Assembly (NCBI GenBank): GCA_946622415.1
Contig: CAMOPX010000002.1
Span: forward strand, 62,001-126,000
DNA length: 64,000 nucleotides
Reading direction: 5' to 3'
DNA from: an uncultured bacterium
GTDB lineage: Bacteria; Cyanobacteriota; Vampirovibrionia; Gastranaerophilales; Gastranaerophilaceae
Shown: positions 40,079-50,772 of the stretch, in pieces
How the letters are laid out: every line of letters begins with the position of its first letter
How positions within the stretch are numbered: the first letter of the stretch is position 1
Made by a program: the position numbers and the translations under genes
The notes under the pieces: generated by a model
Database searches by the model: none
What the model was told of the DNA's origin: nothing
What the model saw: only the letters and a program-made list of their open reading frames with translations

Positions 40079-40367
40079 TTCTCTTTCTCCTCTTTGGTTG
40101 TGTGTAGTAAGATGTGCGTTTTTTGTTTTCTCTTACATTAATAAAAAAATATTTAATTCATTAATTGCGTAAGCTATATAAAGCGTATATACGAACTTCA
40201 CAATTTGTTACAAAATGAAACTCCACCATATCTAGTATTTTCAGCCCTATTGTAAACAAATGTAACAAATGTATTTAAAACTTTGATTTTCATTAAAGTT
40301 TCATTAAATAAATGCCGTAGCTGTATATGTAAAAAGAATAAAATTAAACAGCTATGGAGATGACAAT

Positions 40368-41534
40368 ATGGGTATGGCAGCAAGTCAGGCTAGATTTTTA
40401 GGTCTAACCGCAAGAAAAAGTAACGTTGAATATCAAGGTCAACAGATTAACCAACAAAGAACGGCGTTGGCAACTGAAAGCTCAAATCTGTTTCATCAAA
40501 TGATGACACTGAATGTGCCGACTCCTCCTGTTACGACTGATTATTACAAGACAACTTATACGCTTGATAATTCAGCATTGGGTAATTGTAGTGCATATAC
40601 AATCGAAAGTTTAACCAAGGTTAATAATGCAACAAATCAATATACGGTTAAATTAAATACGATTGAAACACAAACAAGCGCTACTCCGGACACTTACTCT
40701 TTAACAAAAATTACTAAAGATGGTACAACTTATACAACTACATTAAACGGTGCATATGTAACTTTTGATACTAACGCTGAAAATCAAAAATCGTATACAA
40801 TAGATTCAGATACACAAAAACCTGTATTTTCTATTACTAAAAATACAATATATTTAATTGATGAAGATACAAAAACATTGCTTAAAAACAATGAAGGATA
40901 CAACAAAGCAAAAGAACAAATGGAAAAAGATGGTTATAAGCTAACCGGAGAAAATCCAACCAAATTGTATTTCTATCAAGATATAGCAGGTAATAATATT
41001 TATTTAACGGAAGATATGTTAACTAGAATAACATCAGCTGCTTTTGGCAACGATGTACCATATGATTGTACTTATAATACAGACAATAAAGATACAGCAA
41101 CATCAGCTTCTATTGCAGCTGGTACTTATGCGACAATATATCGTTCATTAGCAAAATATGTTGATATAACGCGTGAAGTAAATGCAACAATAGATTCTAC
41201 AAACTCAGGAAGATACAGTTCAATTGCTATTGAGGAAAATGAAAATTATCCTTCACATTTATCAGGAAAAACTTTCTCAATAACAACCGCAAGTGCTCCC
41301 GATGAAAATGCATATAAAGATGCCTACAGTGATTATGAGTATGAAAAAAATCTTTATGAACAAAGAATTGCAGAAATAAACGCAAAAACAGAAATTATCC
41401 AAGCTGAAGATAAACAACTTGAATTAAGACTTCAACAATTGGATACAGAACAAGAATCAATCAAAACCGAAATGGATTCAGTACAAAAAGTTATTGAAGA
41501 TAACATTCAAAAAACTTTCGATGCATTTGGTTAG
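40368..41534 (+). CDS. Hypothetical protein, N-terminal helix + C-terminal coiled coil
   Basis: MGMAASQARFLGLTARKSNVEYQGQQINQQRTAL; DKQLELRLQQLDTEQESIKTEMDSVQKVIEDNIQ. Confidence 0.82.
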   Translation: MGMAASQARFLGLTARKSNVEYQGQQINQQRTALATESSNLFHQMMTLNVPTPPVTTDYYKTTYTLDNSALGNCSAYTIESLTKVNNATNQYTVKLNTIETQTSATPDTYSLTKITKDGTTYTTTLNGAYVTFDTNAENQKSYTIDSDTQKPVFSITKNTIYLIDEDTKTLLKNNEGYNKAKEQMEKDGYKLTGENPTKLYFYQDIAGNNIYLTEDMLTRITSAAFGNDVPYDCTYNTDNKDTATSASIAAGTYATIYRSLAKYVDITREVNATIDSTNSGRYSSIAIEENENYPSHLSGKTFSITTASAPDENAYKDAYSDYEYEKNLYEQRIAEINAKTEIIQAEDKQLELRLQQLDTEQESIKTEMDSVQKVIEDNIQKTFDAFG

Positions 41535-41567
41535 AAATTTGCAAATAAAACCTAATTGTCATATCAT

Positions 41568-41596
41568 AAAAGTCGCAATAAAAAATTGCGGCTTTT
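41568..41596 (+). terminator. Terminator
   Basis: aaaagtcgcaat...attgcggctttt. Confidence 0.7.
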
Positions 41597-41648
41597 ATTT
41601 TGGCAATTTTTTTTATTCAGGAGGTTTATATTCTACGGGTTCCAATTT

Positions 41649-42290
41649 ATGATTAATACAAAAAATTACACAAGTTTTAAATCTTATAATCAATATTTAA
41701 ACACGAATAAAACAAATTCTAAAAAAACAGATTTTGAAAAGAATATCGTGCCTTTAATCGGCTCATCAGTCGGTGTTTTGGCAGGATATTTAGCAACTAA
41801 AAATATTAATTTAAAGCAAAACCACAGAATCATAGATGAATTGATACATCTACTCGCTATGGCAGGCGGAGCTAATGTTGGTTCGGTTGCGGTGAGCTCA
41901 ATCGGTAAAAAACCCGACGTAATAAAGAAAAAAATAAGAGAAGGTTTATTCCAAACAACGAACGCTACCATTCCGATGTTGATGGTTAGTGCTGCTAATG
42001 CTGTATGTAATAAAACAATAGGCAAGTCAAAACCCCTTGTACGTGTTATAGCTTCTTTGGCCGCAATGGCGGGTGGCGCAATGACAGCAACAAAAATTAC
42101 AAATAAAATTAAGCCCGAAACAGAAGCAAAAAGAAAATATACAATAAAAGATTCGGTTGCAAACATTGATGATTTGGTTGCAACATTCAGTATCGGTTTT
42201 GAAGAGCAAGCCGATAAATTAAAGCTTGATACAAGATTGATGCCTTTTATCTATGCTTATTGCGGAATGAGAGCCGGCGCAAAAGAATAG
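41649..42290 (+). CDS. Hypothetical membrane protein
   Basis: Start MINTKNYTSFKSYNQ at ATG 41649 preferred over 41556; several Ala/Gly-rich hydrophobic segments. Confidence 0.65.
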   Translation: MINTKNYTSFKSYNQYLNTNKTNSKKTDFEKNIVPLIGSSVGVLAGYLATKNINLKQNHRIIDELIHLLAMAGGANVGSVAVSSIGKKPDVIKKKIREGLFQTTNATIPMLMVSAANAVCNKTIGKSKPLVRVIASLAAMAGGAMTATKITNKIKPETEAKRKYTIKDSVANIDDLVATFSIGFEEQADKLKLDTRLMPFIYAYCGMRAGAKE

Positions 42291-42332
42291 AAATTTCTTG
42301 CTTAAATAATCATGTTATTGTAATTTTTTATT

Positions 42333-43319
42333 ATGAAATTTAAAAAAATTCCCGATGAATATTTTTCCGTAATTTTAGACAGATTAATGCGTTTTGAACC
42401 TGCATGTTGCAGATATGAACGTGTGTTTAATGATATTATATCTAAATTTGCTTTTGATATTAAAGGTATAAAAAATAAAGACGATTTTGATACTGCCGAT
42501 AAAATAAAACTGGTTGAAAAAATTTTAGAATATACATTTGAAAATAACTCTAATGATTCATCCTTATCTCAAATTTTAAAACAGCTTGAGGATATAAGTT
42601 TTAAGAGTAATACTTTATCAAACCTTTATTTGTCTTCTAAAATCAGTTATAAAAATATGTTTGATAAAATTCATAACGGAAATAATTTACCTAACAATTT
42701 TAAGCTTTTAGATTCAATTTTAAAGAATGATAATCTCAACGATATCTATAAATTACGAAAAGAACAGGGGTTTTTGTTTCCCATTGAAAAAATTATACTT
42801 TGCGAAGGACAAACAGAATACGTTTTATTAAATACAATTTTTAAAATATTAGGATACGACCTTGATAAAGAAGGGATATTGATAATACAGGCCGGCGGAA
42901 AAAATCAAGTTGCAAAAAAATACTATGAAATGCTTGAATACGTAAAATTGCCGTTTTTTATCCTCTTGGATAAAGATGGGGAAGAGATTAAAGAACTAAT
43001 TCAACCAAAATTAAGAAATATTGATAAATTGTATTTAATTTCTTGCGGTGAATTTGAGGATTTAATTCCGACAAGATTACTTTTAAACGCCGTTAATTTT
43101 ATTCATAATACTGAATATTCCTGCAATTTAGATGATTTTTTGCATAGTGAATCCAGTGTTCAAAATCTTGAAGAAATATATAGAAAATACGGTTTCGGAG
43201 AATTTAAAAAGGCACATTTTGCGCAAGAGCTAAAAAAATATATCGAATCCAATTGTACAAAAGATGACTTTAAGGATTCCGAAATTAATGAAATATACAA
43301 AGCTTTACAAGCAATATAA
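42333..43319 (+). CDS. TOPRIM (OLD-like) domain protein
   Basis: KIILCEGQTEYVLL, FFILLDKDGEE and SCGEFEDLIP acidic motifs. Confidence 0.7.
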   Translation: MKFKKIPDEYFSVILDRLMRFEPACCRYERVFNDIISKFAFDIKGIKNKDDFDTADKIKLVEKILEYTFENNSNDSSLSQILKQLEDISFKSNTLSNLYLSSKISYKNMFDKIHNGNNLPNNFKLLDSILKNDNLNDIYKLRKEQGFLFPIEKIILCEGQTEYVLLNTIFKILGYDLDKEGILIIQAGGKNQVAKKYYEMLEYVKLPFFILLDKDGEEIKELIQPKLRNIDKLYLISCGEFEDLIPTRLLLNAVNFIHNTEYSCNLDDFLHSESSVQNLEEIYRKYGFGEFKKAHFAQELKKYIESNCTKDDFKDSEINEIYKALQAI

Positions 43320-43339
43320 AATATTTTATTATTACATTG

Positions 43340-44227
43340 ATGGAAAACATTTTAATAACAGGTGTAGCGGGTTTTATGGGTGCAAATATCGCTCATAGCC
43401 TGATTAAAAATAGTAATGTTTATATATATGGAATAGATGATTTTTCATGTTCTAATGTTTCTTCTTTGTATATGCTCTTAAAATCAGAAAGATTTTCTTT
43501 TATAGAAGGTGACATTTCAGAAATCGAACTACCGCAAGTCGATAAAATAATTCATTTTGCGGGAAACAGAAATTTAAATCTATATAATTCAAATAAATTT
43601 GATTTTATATATAAACAGTTGGAAATCACAAAAAAAATATTAAATTATTCTAAAATTTCAGGCGCAAAGCTTATTTTAACGTCACAATTTGAAAACAGAA
43701 ATCGTTACAATAAAAATCTCTATGAGTATTTTGATTATTTGAGGCTATGTGAATCAATTTGTTATGATTATATTGAAAACAATAAAATTGATGCATTTAT
43801 ATTAAAATTGCCGTTATTGTACGGTTTTTGTTATTGTAAAGAAAGTTTGGGTTTAATAGAAAGCGTGATTTTTAATGCATTATCAAATGATGATATAGTT
43901 ATTGAAAATGATATAACGGATTATTTTTGCTATATTAATGATATTTCTGATTTAATGACAAAAGTACTGAAGTTTGATAACAGTATTACAAATAATATAA
44001 TTAATGAAATTGTACCAAACGGATATTTCAGCCTGCAAGAAGCAGTTGAATTTATTATAAGTTATACAAAATCAAATTCTAAATTGACTATAAATAATCC
44101 GGAAAAAATTACTCCGACATATTCGGTTGATGAAACTTTAAGATTAAAGAATATTAATTTTTCAAATAACTATAAAAGAAATTTGATGGAATGTATTGAT
44201 TTATTCAAGAAAGCATATTTTCTTTAA
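43340..44227 (+). CDS. NAD-dependent epimerase/dehydratase (SDR)
   Basis: ILITGVAGFMGANIAHSLI Rossmann motif; catalytic YxxxK not obvious. Confidence 0.8.
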   Translation: MENILITGVAGFMGANIAHSLIKNSNVYIYGIDDFSCSNVSSLYMLLKSERFSFIEGDISEIELPQVDKIIHFAGNRNLNLYNSNKFDFIYKQLEITKKILNYSKISGAKLILTSQFENRNRYNKNLYEYFDYLRLCESICYDYIENNKIDAFILKLPLLYGFCYCKESLGLIESVIFNALSNDDIVIENDITDYFCYINDISDLMTKVLKFDNSITNNIINEIVPNGYFSLQEAVEFIISYTKSNSKLTINNPEKITPTYSVDETLRLKNINFSNNYKRNLMECIDLFKKAYFL

Positions 44228-45690
44228 TTATTTTCGGAAAATACTTTAACAACTTCCTCTCTGTCGTCAAAATGAATTGTTTTGTCCTTTAGTATTTGAT
44301 AAGTTTCATGACCTTTTCCTGCTAAAACAAGAACATCATTTTCTGTTGATAAATCTTTTAATAATTTTATTGCAAGATGCCTATCAGGTTCTACAAACAC
44401 GGTTTTAGGGTTAATTAATGATAAGCCGGATAAAATATCCGTTATTATTTGTTGAGGGTCTTCTTGTCTTGGGTTATCAGAAGTGATTATAATTTTATCA
44501 CAAAGCTGTTGAGCAATTTTACCCATTTTGGGTCGTTTTGTACAATCTCTGTTTCCGCCACAACCAAAAAGACAAATTAAATTACCTTTTTTTGGTGTAA
44601 GTTCTCTTGCGGCTCTTAATATATTTTCTAAGCCATCAGGAGTGTGTGCATAGTCAACAATTACCATTGGATTTGTTTGCACAATTTCAAAACGCCCTGC
44701 AACTGATTTTGTAATTTGAAGCGCTTCTTTGATAACTTCTAAACTTATTCCGTTTGCTAATCCAACACCAATTGATGCCAGACAATTGTAAACACTAAAC
44801 ATACCGTTTAAATGAAGTTTAAAATTAATGCATTCATCTTTATATTGGCAATCGAAAGAAACGCCGTCAGACATAAATTCAATATTTTTTGCCATAATAT
44901 CGGATTTATTTTTTACACCGTATGTGTATATGTTTACTGATTTATTAACATATTCAATAAGTTTTTTTGAATACTTATCATCATTATTGATTATTGCGTT
45001 ATTTCCTGATTTTAAAGATTTAAAGAGCTTTGCTTTTGCTTTAAAATAATTTTCCATCGTAATATGGTAATCAAGATGGTCTTGCGTTAAGTTAGTAAAC
45101 ACAGCAGTTTGAAATTTGCAATTTTTTACTCTGTGTTGTTCGAGCGCATGAGAAGAAACTTCTGTTACAACATTTAAAATATCGGAATTTAAAATTGTAT
45201 GCAAAGTTCTTTGCAATTCGGGTGCTTGAGGAGTAGTATGTTTTGCTTCCAAATAATCATCGGAAGACGACAATTTGTAGCCCAATGTACCAATCAGAGC
45301 GCATTTTTTTCCTGATTGCTCAAATATTTTTTGTACCAAATGAGCGACGGTTGTTTTACCGTTTGTACCTGTTACACCTATTAGATTAAGTTCTTGGCTT
45401 GGATGATGATAAAAAGTTGCCGCTAAATCAGCAATACTTTCTTGAGTTGATGTAACAATCAATTGTGGTATTTCGATATTTAAAGGTTTTTCTGTTAATA
45501 GGGCAATAGCACCTTTTTCAAAAGCGTTTTGAGCAAAATCATGGCCATCCACATGCTCACCTTTTAAGCATACAAATATTTCATGTGAATTTATTGTTTT
45601 TGAGTTGTATGAAATACCTTTTATATCAACATCTTTGAAATTCAGGACTTCTTTCGGTTTGATACTTTCTATTATTTTACTTAAATTCAT
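44224..45690 (-). CDS. murE: UDP-MurNAc-tripeptide synthetase
   Basis: GVTGTNGKTTVAHLV; VIVDYAHTPDGLENIL; DNPRQEDP. Confidence 0.96.
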   Translation of the reverse strand: MNLSKIIESIKPKEVLNFKDVDIKGISYNSKTINSHEIFVCLKGEHVDGHDFAQNAFEKGAIALLTEKPLNIEIPQLIVTSTQESIADLAATFYHHPSQELNLIGVTGTNGKTTVAHLVQKIFEQSGKKCALIGTLGYKLSSSDDYLEAKHTTPQAPELQRTLHTILNSDILNVVTEVSSHALEQHRVKNCKFQTAVFTNLTQDHLDYHITMENYFKAKAKLFKSLKSGNNAIINNDDKYSKKLIEYVNKSVNIYTYGVKNKSDIMAKNIEFMSDGVSFDCQYKDECINFKLHLNGMFSVYNCLASIGVGLANGISLEVIKEALQITKSVAGRFEIVQTNPMVIVDYAHTPDGLENILRAARELTPKKGNLICLFGCGGNRDCTKRPKMGKIAQQLCDKIIITSDNPRQEDPQQIITDILSGLSLINPKTVFVEPDRHLAIKLLKDLSTENDVLVLAGKGHETYQILKDKTIHFDDREEVVKVFSENN

Positions 45691-45722
45691 AATGTCTTCC
45701 TTTGAAATTATATTATACTAAA

Positions 45723-47435
45723 TTATTTTTTCGTGTGTTTGTCGGGTGTAAGATTCAATACCCTGACAAGCTCTGATGATATTTCTTTAAATATCGGTGC
45801 GGCAACGGTAGAACCCCAAATTCCTTCACCCGAAGGAGAATCCACAACAACGTATAAAAGCGCTTGAGGATCGGATGCAGGGAAATAACCAATCATGGAT
45901 GTATAGAGTTTGTTTGAATAACCTGTTCTGTTTATATTTGGTTTTCTTGATGTGCCTGTTTTTGCAGCAAGGTAGAAGTCATCCATTTTGGCGGGATTCT
46001 TTCCGACTTCTATAGATTTTACCAGTAAATTAGTAATATCTTTAGCATCTTGCTCATCTAATATTCTGCGTTTAATAATTTTTGTTTCTTCTTCTTCCTT
46101 TGAATATTTAATTACATGCGGTGTAACCCAAACCCCGTTGTTTGCAATTGCGGCAACTGCTGACGCCATCTGAATAACTGTAGTAGAGGCACCATATCCA
46201 TAGCCCATAGCACCATGAGTAGCTTTATCCCAGTGTTTTGGAGAAGGAAGAAGTCCTGCGGATTCACCGGGTAAATCTATTCCGGTTTTTTCGCCAAAAT
46301 TGAACAATCTCAAGCTTTCATAAAATTCATCATCGGTCATCATTTGAGCAATTTTAATTGAAGCGATATTTGAAGAATGTTGAAACAAATAAACCAAATC
46401 AATCATGCCCGGTGCACCATGGGATTTATAGTCATAGTTTGAAATATCCCACCAACCGATTTTCATTTTTCCGGTGTCATTTATTTTAGAATTTTTATTT
46501 ATTTTTTTGTTCATAAAACCGCATGCAACGGTAATAATCTTAAATGTAGAACCAGGCGGATAAATATCCGTTATTGCCCAATTCTTCATTTCTTGCATAG
46601 AATATTTATTGTATTGATTAGGGTCGTATCCGGGAACAACGGCAAGTGCAATTATTTCACCGTTTTTTGGGTTTAAAACTACTGCTGCCGCTCTTGGCGC
46701 ATGGAATTTTTGTATTGCCTTTAATAAGGATTTTTCGCAAATATGTTGAGCTGCAGAATCAATCGTCAACATTAGTGTTTTGCCTTTGGCAGGTTTTGAA
46801 ACATCCGCGGGGTTAACGCTAATATTATAAATAATATCTCCGTTAGCGGATTTTTCGTATGTTAATGTTTTATCTACATATTCAAGATAATCCTTTGCCT
46901 TATATTCAATTCCTGCTGCAGTATCCGCATTCGGATTATAATAACCGAGAATATGCGAAGCCAGAGTTCCTTGCGGGTAAACTCTTTTATTTTTAACCTC
47001 GTAGGAAAGCTCTCTTAATCCAAGCTTTTTTATTTCTCTGACTGTTTTTCTGTCTAAATCTTTTTTTATTGTAATAATCTTTTTATCTTTTTGTGCAAGC
47101 TTTTGCGCCAATTGATTAACGGGTATTTTTACATAAGGCGACAGTATCTTTGCTATTTGCTGTGGCGTTGAATCGTAGTATGCAGGGTGTGCATACAAAA
47201 TAAATGTTGTCTTATCTGCAGCAAGTTTAAAACCGTATCTGTCTATAATTTCTCCACGCAAAACCATCATTTTTGAGGTTCTTTGTGATTTTGCTTTTTG
47301 TTTACAATGTCTTATATCGAATATTTGTAATAAAAACAAATATACAAGAAAAAACACGCAAATTATGTAAAAAATAGACTGCAAAACGCCTATACGTCTA
47401 TCAAAACTACTTCGATTTTTTTCTCTCACTCCCAT
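45723..47435 (-). CDS. ftsI: Penicillin-binding protein 2/3 (FtsI/SpoVD type)
   Basis: PGSTFKIIT (SxxK), SSNIAS (SxN), KTGTSRK (KTG). Confidence 0.95.
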   Translation of the reverse strand: MGVREKNRSSFDRRIGVLQSIFYIICVFFLVYLFLLQIFDIRHCKQKAKSQRTSKMMVLRGEIIDRYGFKLAADKTTFILYAHPAYYDSTPQQIAKILSPYVKIPVNQLAQKLAQKDKKIITIKKDLDRKTVREIKKLGLRELSYEVKNKRVYPQGTLASHILGYYNPNADTAAGIEYKAKDYLEYVDKTLTYEKSANGDIIYNISVNPADVSKPAKGKTLMLTIDSAAQHICEKSLLKAIQKFHAPRAAAVVLNPKNGEIIALAVVPGYDPNQYNKYSMQEMKNWAITDIYPPGSTFKIITVACGFMNKKINKNSKINDTGKMKIGWWDISNYDYKSHGAPGMIDLVYLFQHSSNIASIKIAQMMTDDEFYESLRLFNFGEKTGIDLPGESAGLLPSPKHWDKATHGAMGYGYGASTTVIQMASAVAAIANNGVWVTPHVIKYSKEEEETKIIKRRILDEQDAKDITNLLVKSIEVGKNPAKMDDFYLAAKTGTSRKPNINRTGYSNKLYTSMIGYFPASDPQALLYVVVDSPSGEGIWGSTVAAPIFKEISSELVRVLNLTPDKHTKK

Positions 47436-47457
47436 GCCTCAGATTAAAGGTTTCAAA

Positions 47458-47940
47458 TTAATAGCCGACAACAAATGTACGTTTTGATTTATTACCGGAT
47501 TTAAAATTAACATTTGGCAGGTCTGTTGCATCAACTTCAACGACTTGCTTTGCTCTTTCCAAAATATTTGTTCTGGAAACGGCTTTATCAATATTATAGT
47601 ACGATTGTAATGAATCAACTTTATTTTGAAGTTCATCATTTTCGTAATTTAATTCCAGAGTATCTCTTGAAATTTGGTTAAGTTGCACTTCTTTGCACGA
47701 AACAAAATAATAACAAACTACACAAAACAGAACCAAAATTCCCAACACTGTATATAAGAACGTATTAACTCTTGCGATAATAAGTTCTTTGTATGGTTTT
47801 TCAGAAACAAAGTAACCGCTAATAATTTGATTGTTAGGTGTAACAATCGGATTTTGCACAGCGGAGTTTTCGTTTATCTGGTTCTTTTGTTTGTTTGCTT
47901 TTTTTGTATTGTTTTTATATTTATTAAATGACGGTTTCAT
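47458..47940 (-). CDS. FtsL-like septum protein
   Basis: One TM followed by a short coiled coil, between rsmH and ftsI. Confidence 0.65.
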   Translation of the reverse strand: MKPSFNKYKNNTKKANKQKNQINENSAVQNPIVTPNNQIISGYFVSEKPYKELIIARVNTFLYTVLGILVLFCVVCYYFVSCKEVQLNQISRDTLELNYENDELQNKVDSLQSYYNIDKAVSRTNILERAKQVVEVDATDLPNVNFKSGNKSKRTFVVGY

Positions 47941-47941
47941 A

Positions 47942-48871
47942 TTATATTCTTCTTGCTGATCTCAATTTTGCACTGCGCGAGGGAGGATTTTCTCTAATTT
48001 CTTCTTCAGTTGCAATTATTGGCTTTTTGTTTAATAATTCCAACATTTTCCCACCGCAGTTACAAACAGGTACATTTTTATCGCATCTGCAGTTTAGAGA
48101 ATATTTTTTCATAAATTGTTTTGAAATTCTATCTTCTAAAGAGTGAAACGATAACAAACTTATTATAGCACCAATATCGAGTAAATTAATAACTTTATTT
48201 AATGTATTTTCAAAATTTAACAATTCGGAGTTAACTTCGATTCTTAGTGCCTGAAAGACTCTTGTTGCAGGGTGTATCTTTGATTTTATGTTTGGTGTTG
48301 ATTTTTTTATTAAATCCGCAAGCTCTAAAGTTGTTTTAATCGGCCTATTGTTTACAATTGCCTTTGCTATTCTTTTTGAATAATGTTCTTCGCCATATTT
48401 TGAAAATATATCAACCAGCTCATTTTCTGGGTATTTATTAATAATATCATAGGCGCTGAATTTTTGCTCCATGTCAAAACGCATGTCTAAATCAGAATCA
48501 TGCAAAAAACTAAATCCTCTTTCGAGATTGGTTAATTGATGATAAGATGCACCCAAATCAAAAATTATACCTCCGGTAATTTTGTCTATTCCGAGATTAC
48601 TTAAATGGATATCTATATCTTTATATGAGCCTTTTATAACGGTTAAATTTTTGTAGTCTTTTAATCTTTCTGTAGCGAATTTTATGGCATCACTATCGAC
48701 ATCAAAAGAAATCAATCTTCCATTTGGTGAAATTCTTTTTAAAATTTCTTCACTATGACCGCCACCACCCAGTGTACAATCGACAAAAATTTTATCGGAG
48801 TTGTAACAATCCAAAGAATCCACAACTTCTTTTTTCATGACCGTATAGTGTTTAAATGTTGGTTCTGACAT
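47942..48871 (-). CDS. rsmH: 16S rRNA (cytosine1402-N4)-methyltransferase
   Basis: FVDCTLGGGGHSEEIL; GIIFDLGASYHQL; SFHSLEDRISKQF. Confidence 0.97.
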   Translation of the reverse strand: MSEPTFKHYTVMKKEVVDSLDCYNSDKIFVDCTLGGGGHSEEILKRISPNGRLISFDVDSDAIKFATERLKDYKNLTVIKGSYKDIDIHLSNLGIDKITGGIIFDLGASYHQLTNLERGFSFLHDSDLDMRFDMEQKFSAYDIINKYPENELVDIFSKYGEEHYSKRIAKAIVNNRPIKTTLELADLIKKSTPNIKSKIHPATRVFQALRIEVNSELLNFENTLNKVINLLDIGAIISLLSFHSLEDRISKQFMKKYSLNCRCDKNVPVCNCGGKMLELLNKKPIIATEEEIRENPPSRSAKLRSARRI

Positions 48872-49254
48872 TAAAGATTTATCTTTCTTTTAAGATTTTG
48901 CAATATATCTTTCAAAATACTTTTTTGTTTTTTATATATAATATCATCTCCATGGTATTTTAAATACCGTTCAACAATATTTTTGGGAAGTGTATTATTT
49001 TCTTTTAAAATATTTGCTATTGTTTCCAATAAATCGTCCTGAAGCTCTTTGTAACCTGCGGTTGATTTTCTGATATCTTCATCCGCTTCTCTGTGCATAA
49101 GAGCATCAAATGCGCATTTTATATTGATATCGTTTTTATCATCAGGAAATAAAGCCAAAGCATCAGATACGGTTTTTTTAGATGTTAAAACATCAAAAAT
49201 TAAATCCGAAACAAGTAATCTGTTATTGTAAATTTTAAGTGCTTTGCTTTCCAT
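48871..49254 (-). CDS. Hypothetical protein upstream of rsmH
   Basis: 127-aa ORF, overlapping rsmH by 1 nt; not MraZ-like. Confidence 0.7.
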   Translation of the reverse strand: MESKALKIYNNRLLVSDLIFDVLTSKKTVSDALALFPDDKNDINIKCAFDALMHREADEDIRKSTAGYKELQDDLLETIANILKENNTLPKNIVERYLKYHGDDIIYKKQKSILKDILQNLKRKINL

Positions 49255-49258
49255 TAAT

Positions 49259-49612
49259 TTAATGCAATATCAATTCATGTTCAGTCATTGTATTTAAAAT
49301 ATTTATTAATTCACTATAATCACCTTTGCAATATCTTTCGGCAATGATTTTAAGTGATTTTTCGATTATTTCCGATTTTGAATATGCTGTTCTGTAATAA
49401 AACTTTTTATCCTGCTTGTATCTAAGCAGAACTTTCTTTTCGACTAATCTGTCCATGACTGTTTTTAGAGTAGTATATGCACGTTTTTCATCAGGATTTT
49501 TTGCTAAAATTTCATATATATCTTTTACACTGTTAGTATAAATATTTTTATCCTCTAAACCCCAAAGTGCATTCAAAATTGAGCTCTCTAAGCTGCCGTG
49601 ACGTTGTTGCAT
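49259..49612 (-). CDS. BlaI/MecI/CopY-family regulator
   Basis: ILNALWGLEDK..SVKDIYEILAKNPDEKRAYTTLKTVMDRLVEKKVLLRYKQDKKFYYR. Confidence 0.88.
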   Translation of the reverse strand: MQQRHGSLESSILNALWGLEDKNIYTNSVKDIYEILAKNPDEKRAYTTLKTVMDRLVEKKVLLRYKQDKKFYYRTAYSKSEIIEKSLKIIAERYCKGDYSELINILNTMTEHELILH

Positions 49613-49636
49613 TGCATTCCTTTCGTTTGTTTGTTG

Positions 49637-49915
49637 TTATTTTTGAATATTGAAATTTAAATCTTCAGGCCCAAATTTTATATCAGATTTTTGATTTGAA
49701 TCTTGTCCTGCATGGTAAATAACAATACCGTTTGATTTTGTAACTTCGTTTTTCTTCTTATTTTTCTTTTCTTCTTCAGCCTGATAAAATTTTGTTTTTT
49801 TAATAGTTTCCATCGCGCTTTCACGATTGAATTGAATGTCATTTGAACAACCGCTTAATATAAACAAAGCAGAAATTGCAAATATGCAGATTACAATACT
49901 GATTTTTTTATCCAT
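49637..49915 (-). CDS. Small lipoprotein
   Basis: Signal peptide with lipobox ILSGC. Confidence 0.75.
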   Translation of the reverse strand: MDKKISIVICIFAISALFILSGCSNDIQFNRESAMETIKKTKFYQAEEEKKNKKKNEVTKSNGIVIYHAGQDSNQKSDIKFGPEDLNFNIQK

Positions 49916-49923
49916 ACTATCCT

Positions 49924-50772
49924 TTAAACGTTTGTAACTACAAGCTGATTAAATGGTATTTCAATGTTATCTTTTTCAAATTGCTCTTTTATTATTTTAT
50001 TAAATGCTCTCTTTATAGTCCATTGTCCTTTTGGTTGAGTTTTTATTCTGCATTTAATTAAAAGCGAGCTTTCTTTAAATTCATCCAGTCCGAATATTTC
50101 AATATCATCAAGGATTAGAGGTGAATATTCGGGATTGTTTTTTAAAGTTTTAAATGCCTGTTTGATTGAAGTACAAACTATATCGACATTTTCTTTATAC
50201 GCTACTTCAAAAGGGAAAAATGCATAAGAAAACGCAATAGTAAAATTTTTAACCGTATCTATGCAGCCGCATCTGATAAAACTAACAGCACCTGAATCTA
50301 CGGAACGAATAGTGATTAAAGGAAGTGTTATTTTTTCAACAAAACCCGATGCGCCGTCAATTTGCACATAATCGCCAACTCTTATTTGTCCTTGAAGCAA
50401 AATCATGATTCCTGACAAAATATCTTCAACAAGTCTTTTTGAGCCAAAACCTATTGCAATACCTAAAACCCCGGCTGTTGCAATTATGGGTCTGACATCT
50501 ATACCAAATAAATATAGTATATTCATGGCATAAAGTGCAACGTTTATACCTTGTAAAGTATGATAAATTATTGCTTTTAAGGTCAAAAACTGTCTTTGTC
50601 TTTCACCTGTTTCGATTTTTTGTATTATTTTTCCGAATAACTTTGAACATACAAGTTTTATTACGGTAAATATAATTATAAAAACACCTGTACATTTAAT
50701 TATTCTCCAAATAAAAAGTATTATTTCTTCATATTTTTCATCCAGAGGTAAAAATTTAAGTATTTCTTCCAT
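49924..50772 (-). CDS. MscS-family mechanosensitive channel
   Basis: VLGIAIGFGSKRLVEDILSGIMILLQGQIRVGDYVQIDGASGFVEKI. Confidence 0.94.
   Translation of the reverse strand: MEEILKFLPLDEKYEEIILFIWRIIKCTGVFIIIFTVIKLVCSKLFGKIIQKIETGERQRQFLTLKAIIYHTLQGINVALYAMNILYLFGIDVRPIIATAGVLGIAIGFGSKRLVEDILSGIMILLQGQIRVGDYVQIDGASGFVEKITLPLITIRSVDSGAVSFIRCGCIDTVKNFTIAFSYAFFPFEVAYKENVDIVCTSIKQAFKTLKNNPEYSPLILDDIEIFGLDEFKESSLLIKCRIKTQPKGQWTIKRAFNKIIKEQFEKDNIEIPFNQLVVTNV

Noticed and set aside
41690-42166. 158-aa minus-strand ORF
   Set aside because: Antisense to the 41649..42290 membrane protein; no independent support.
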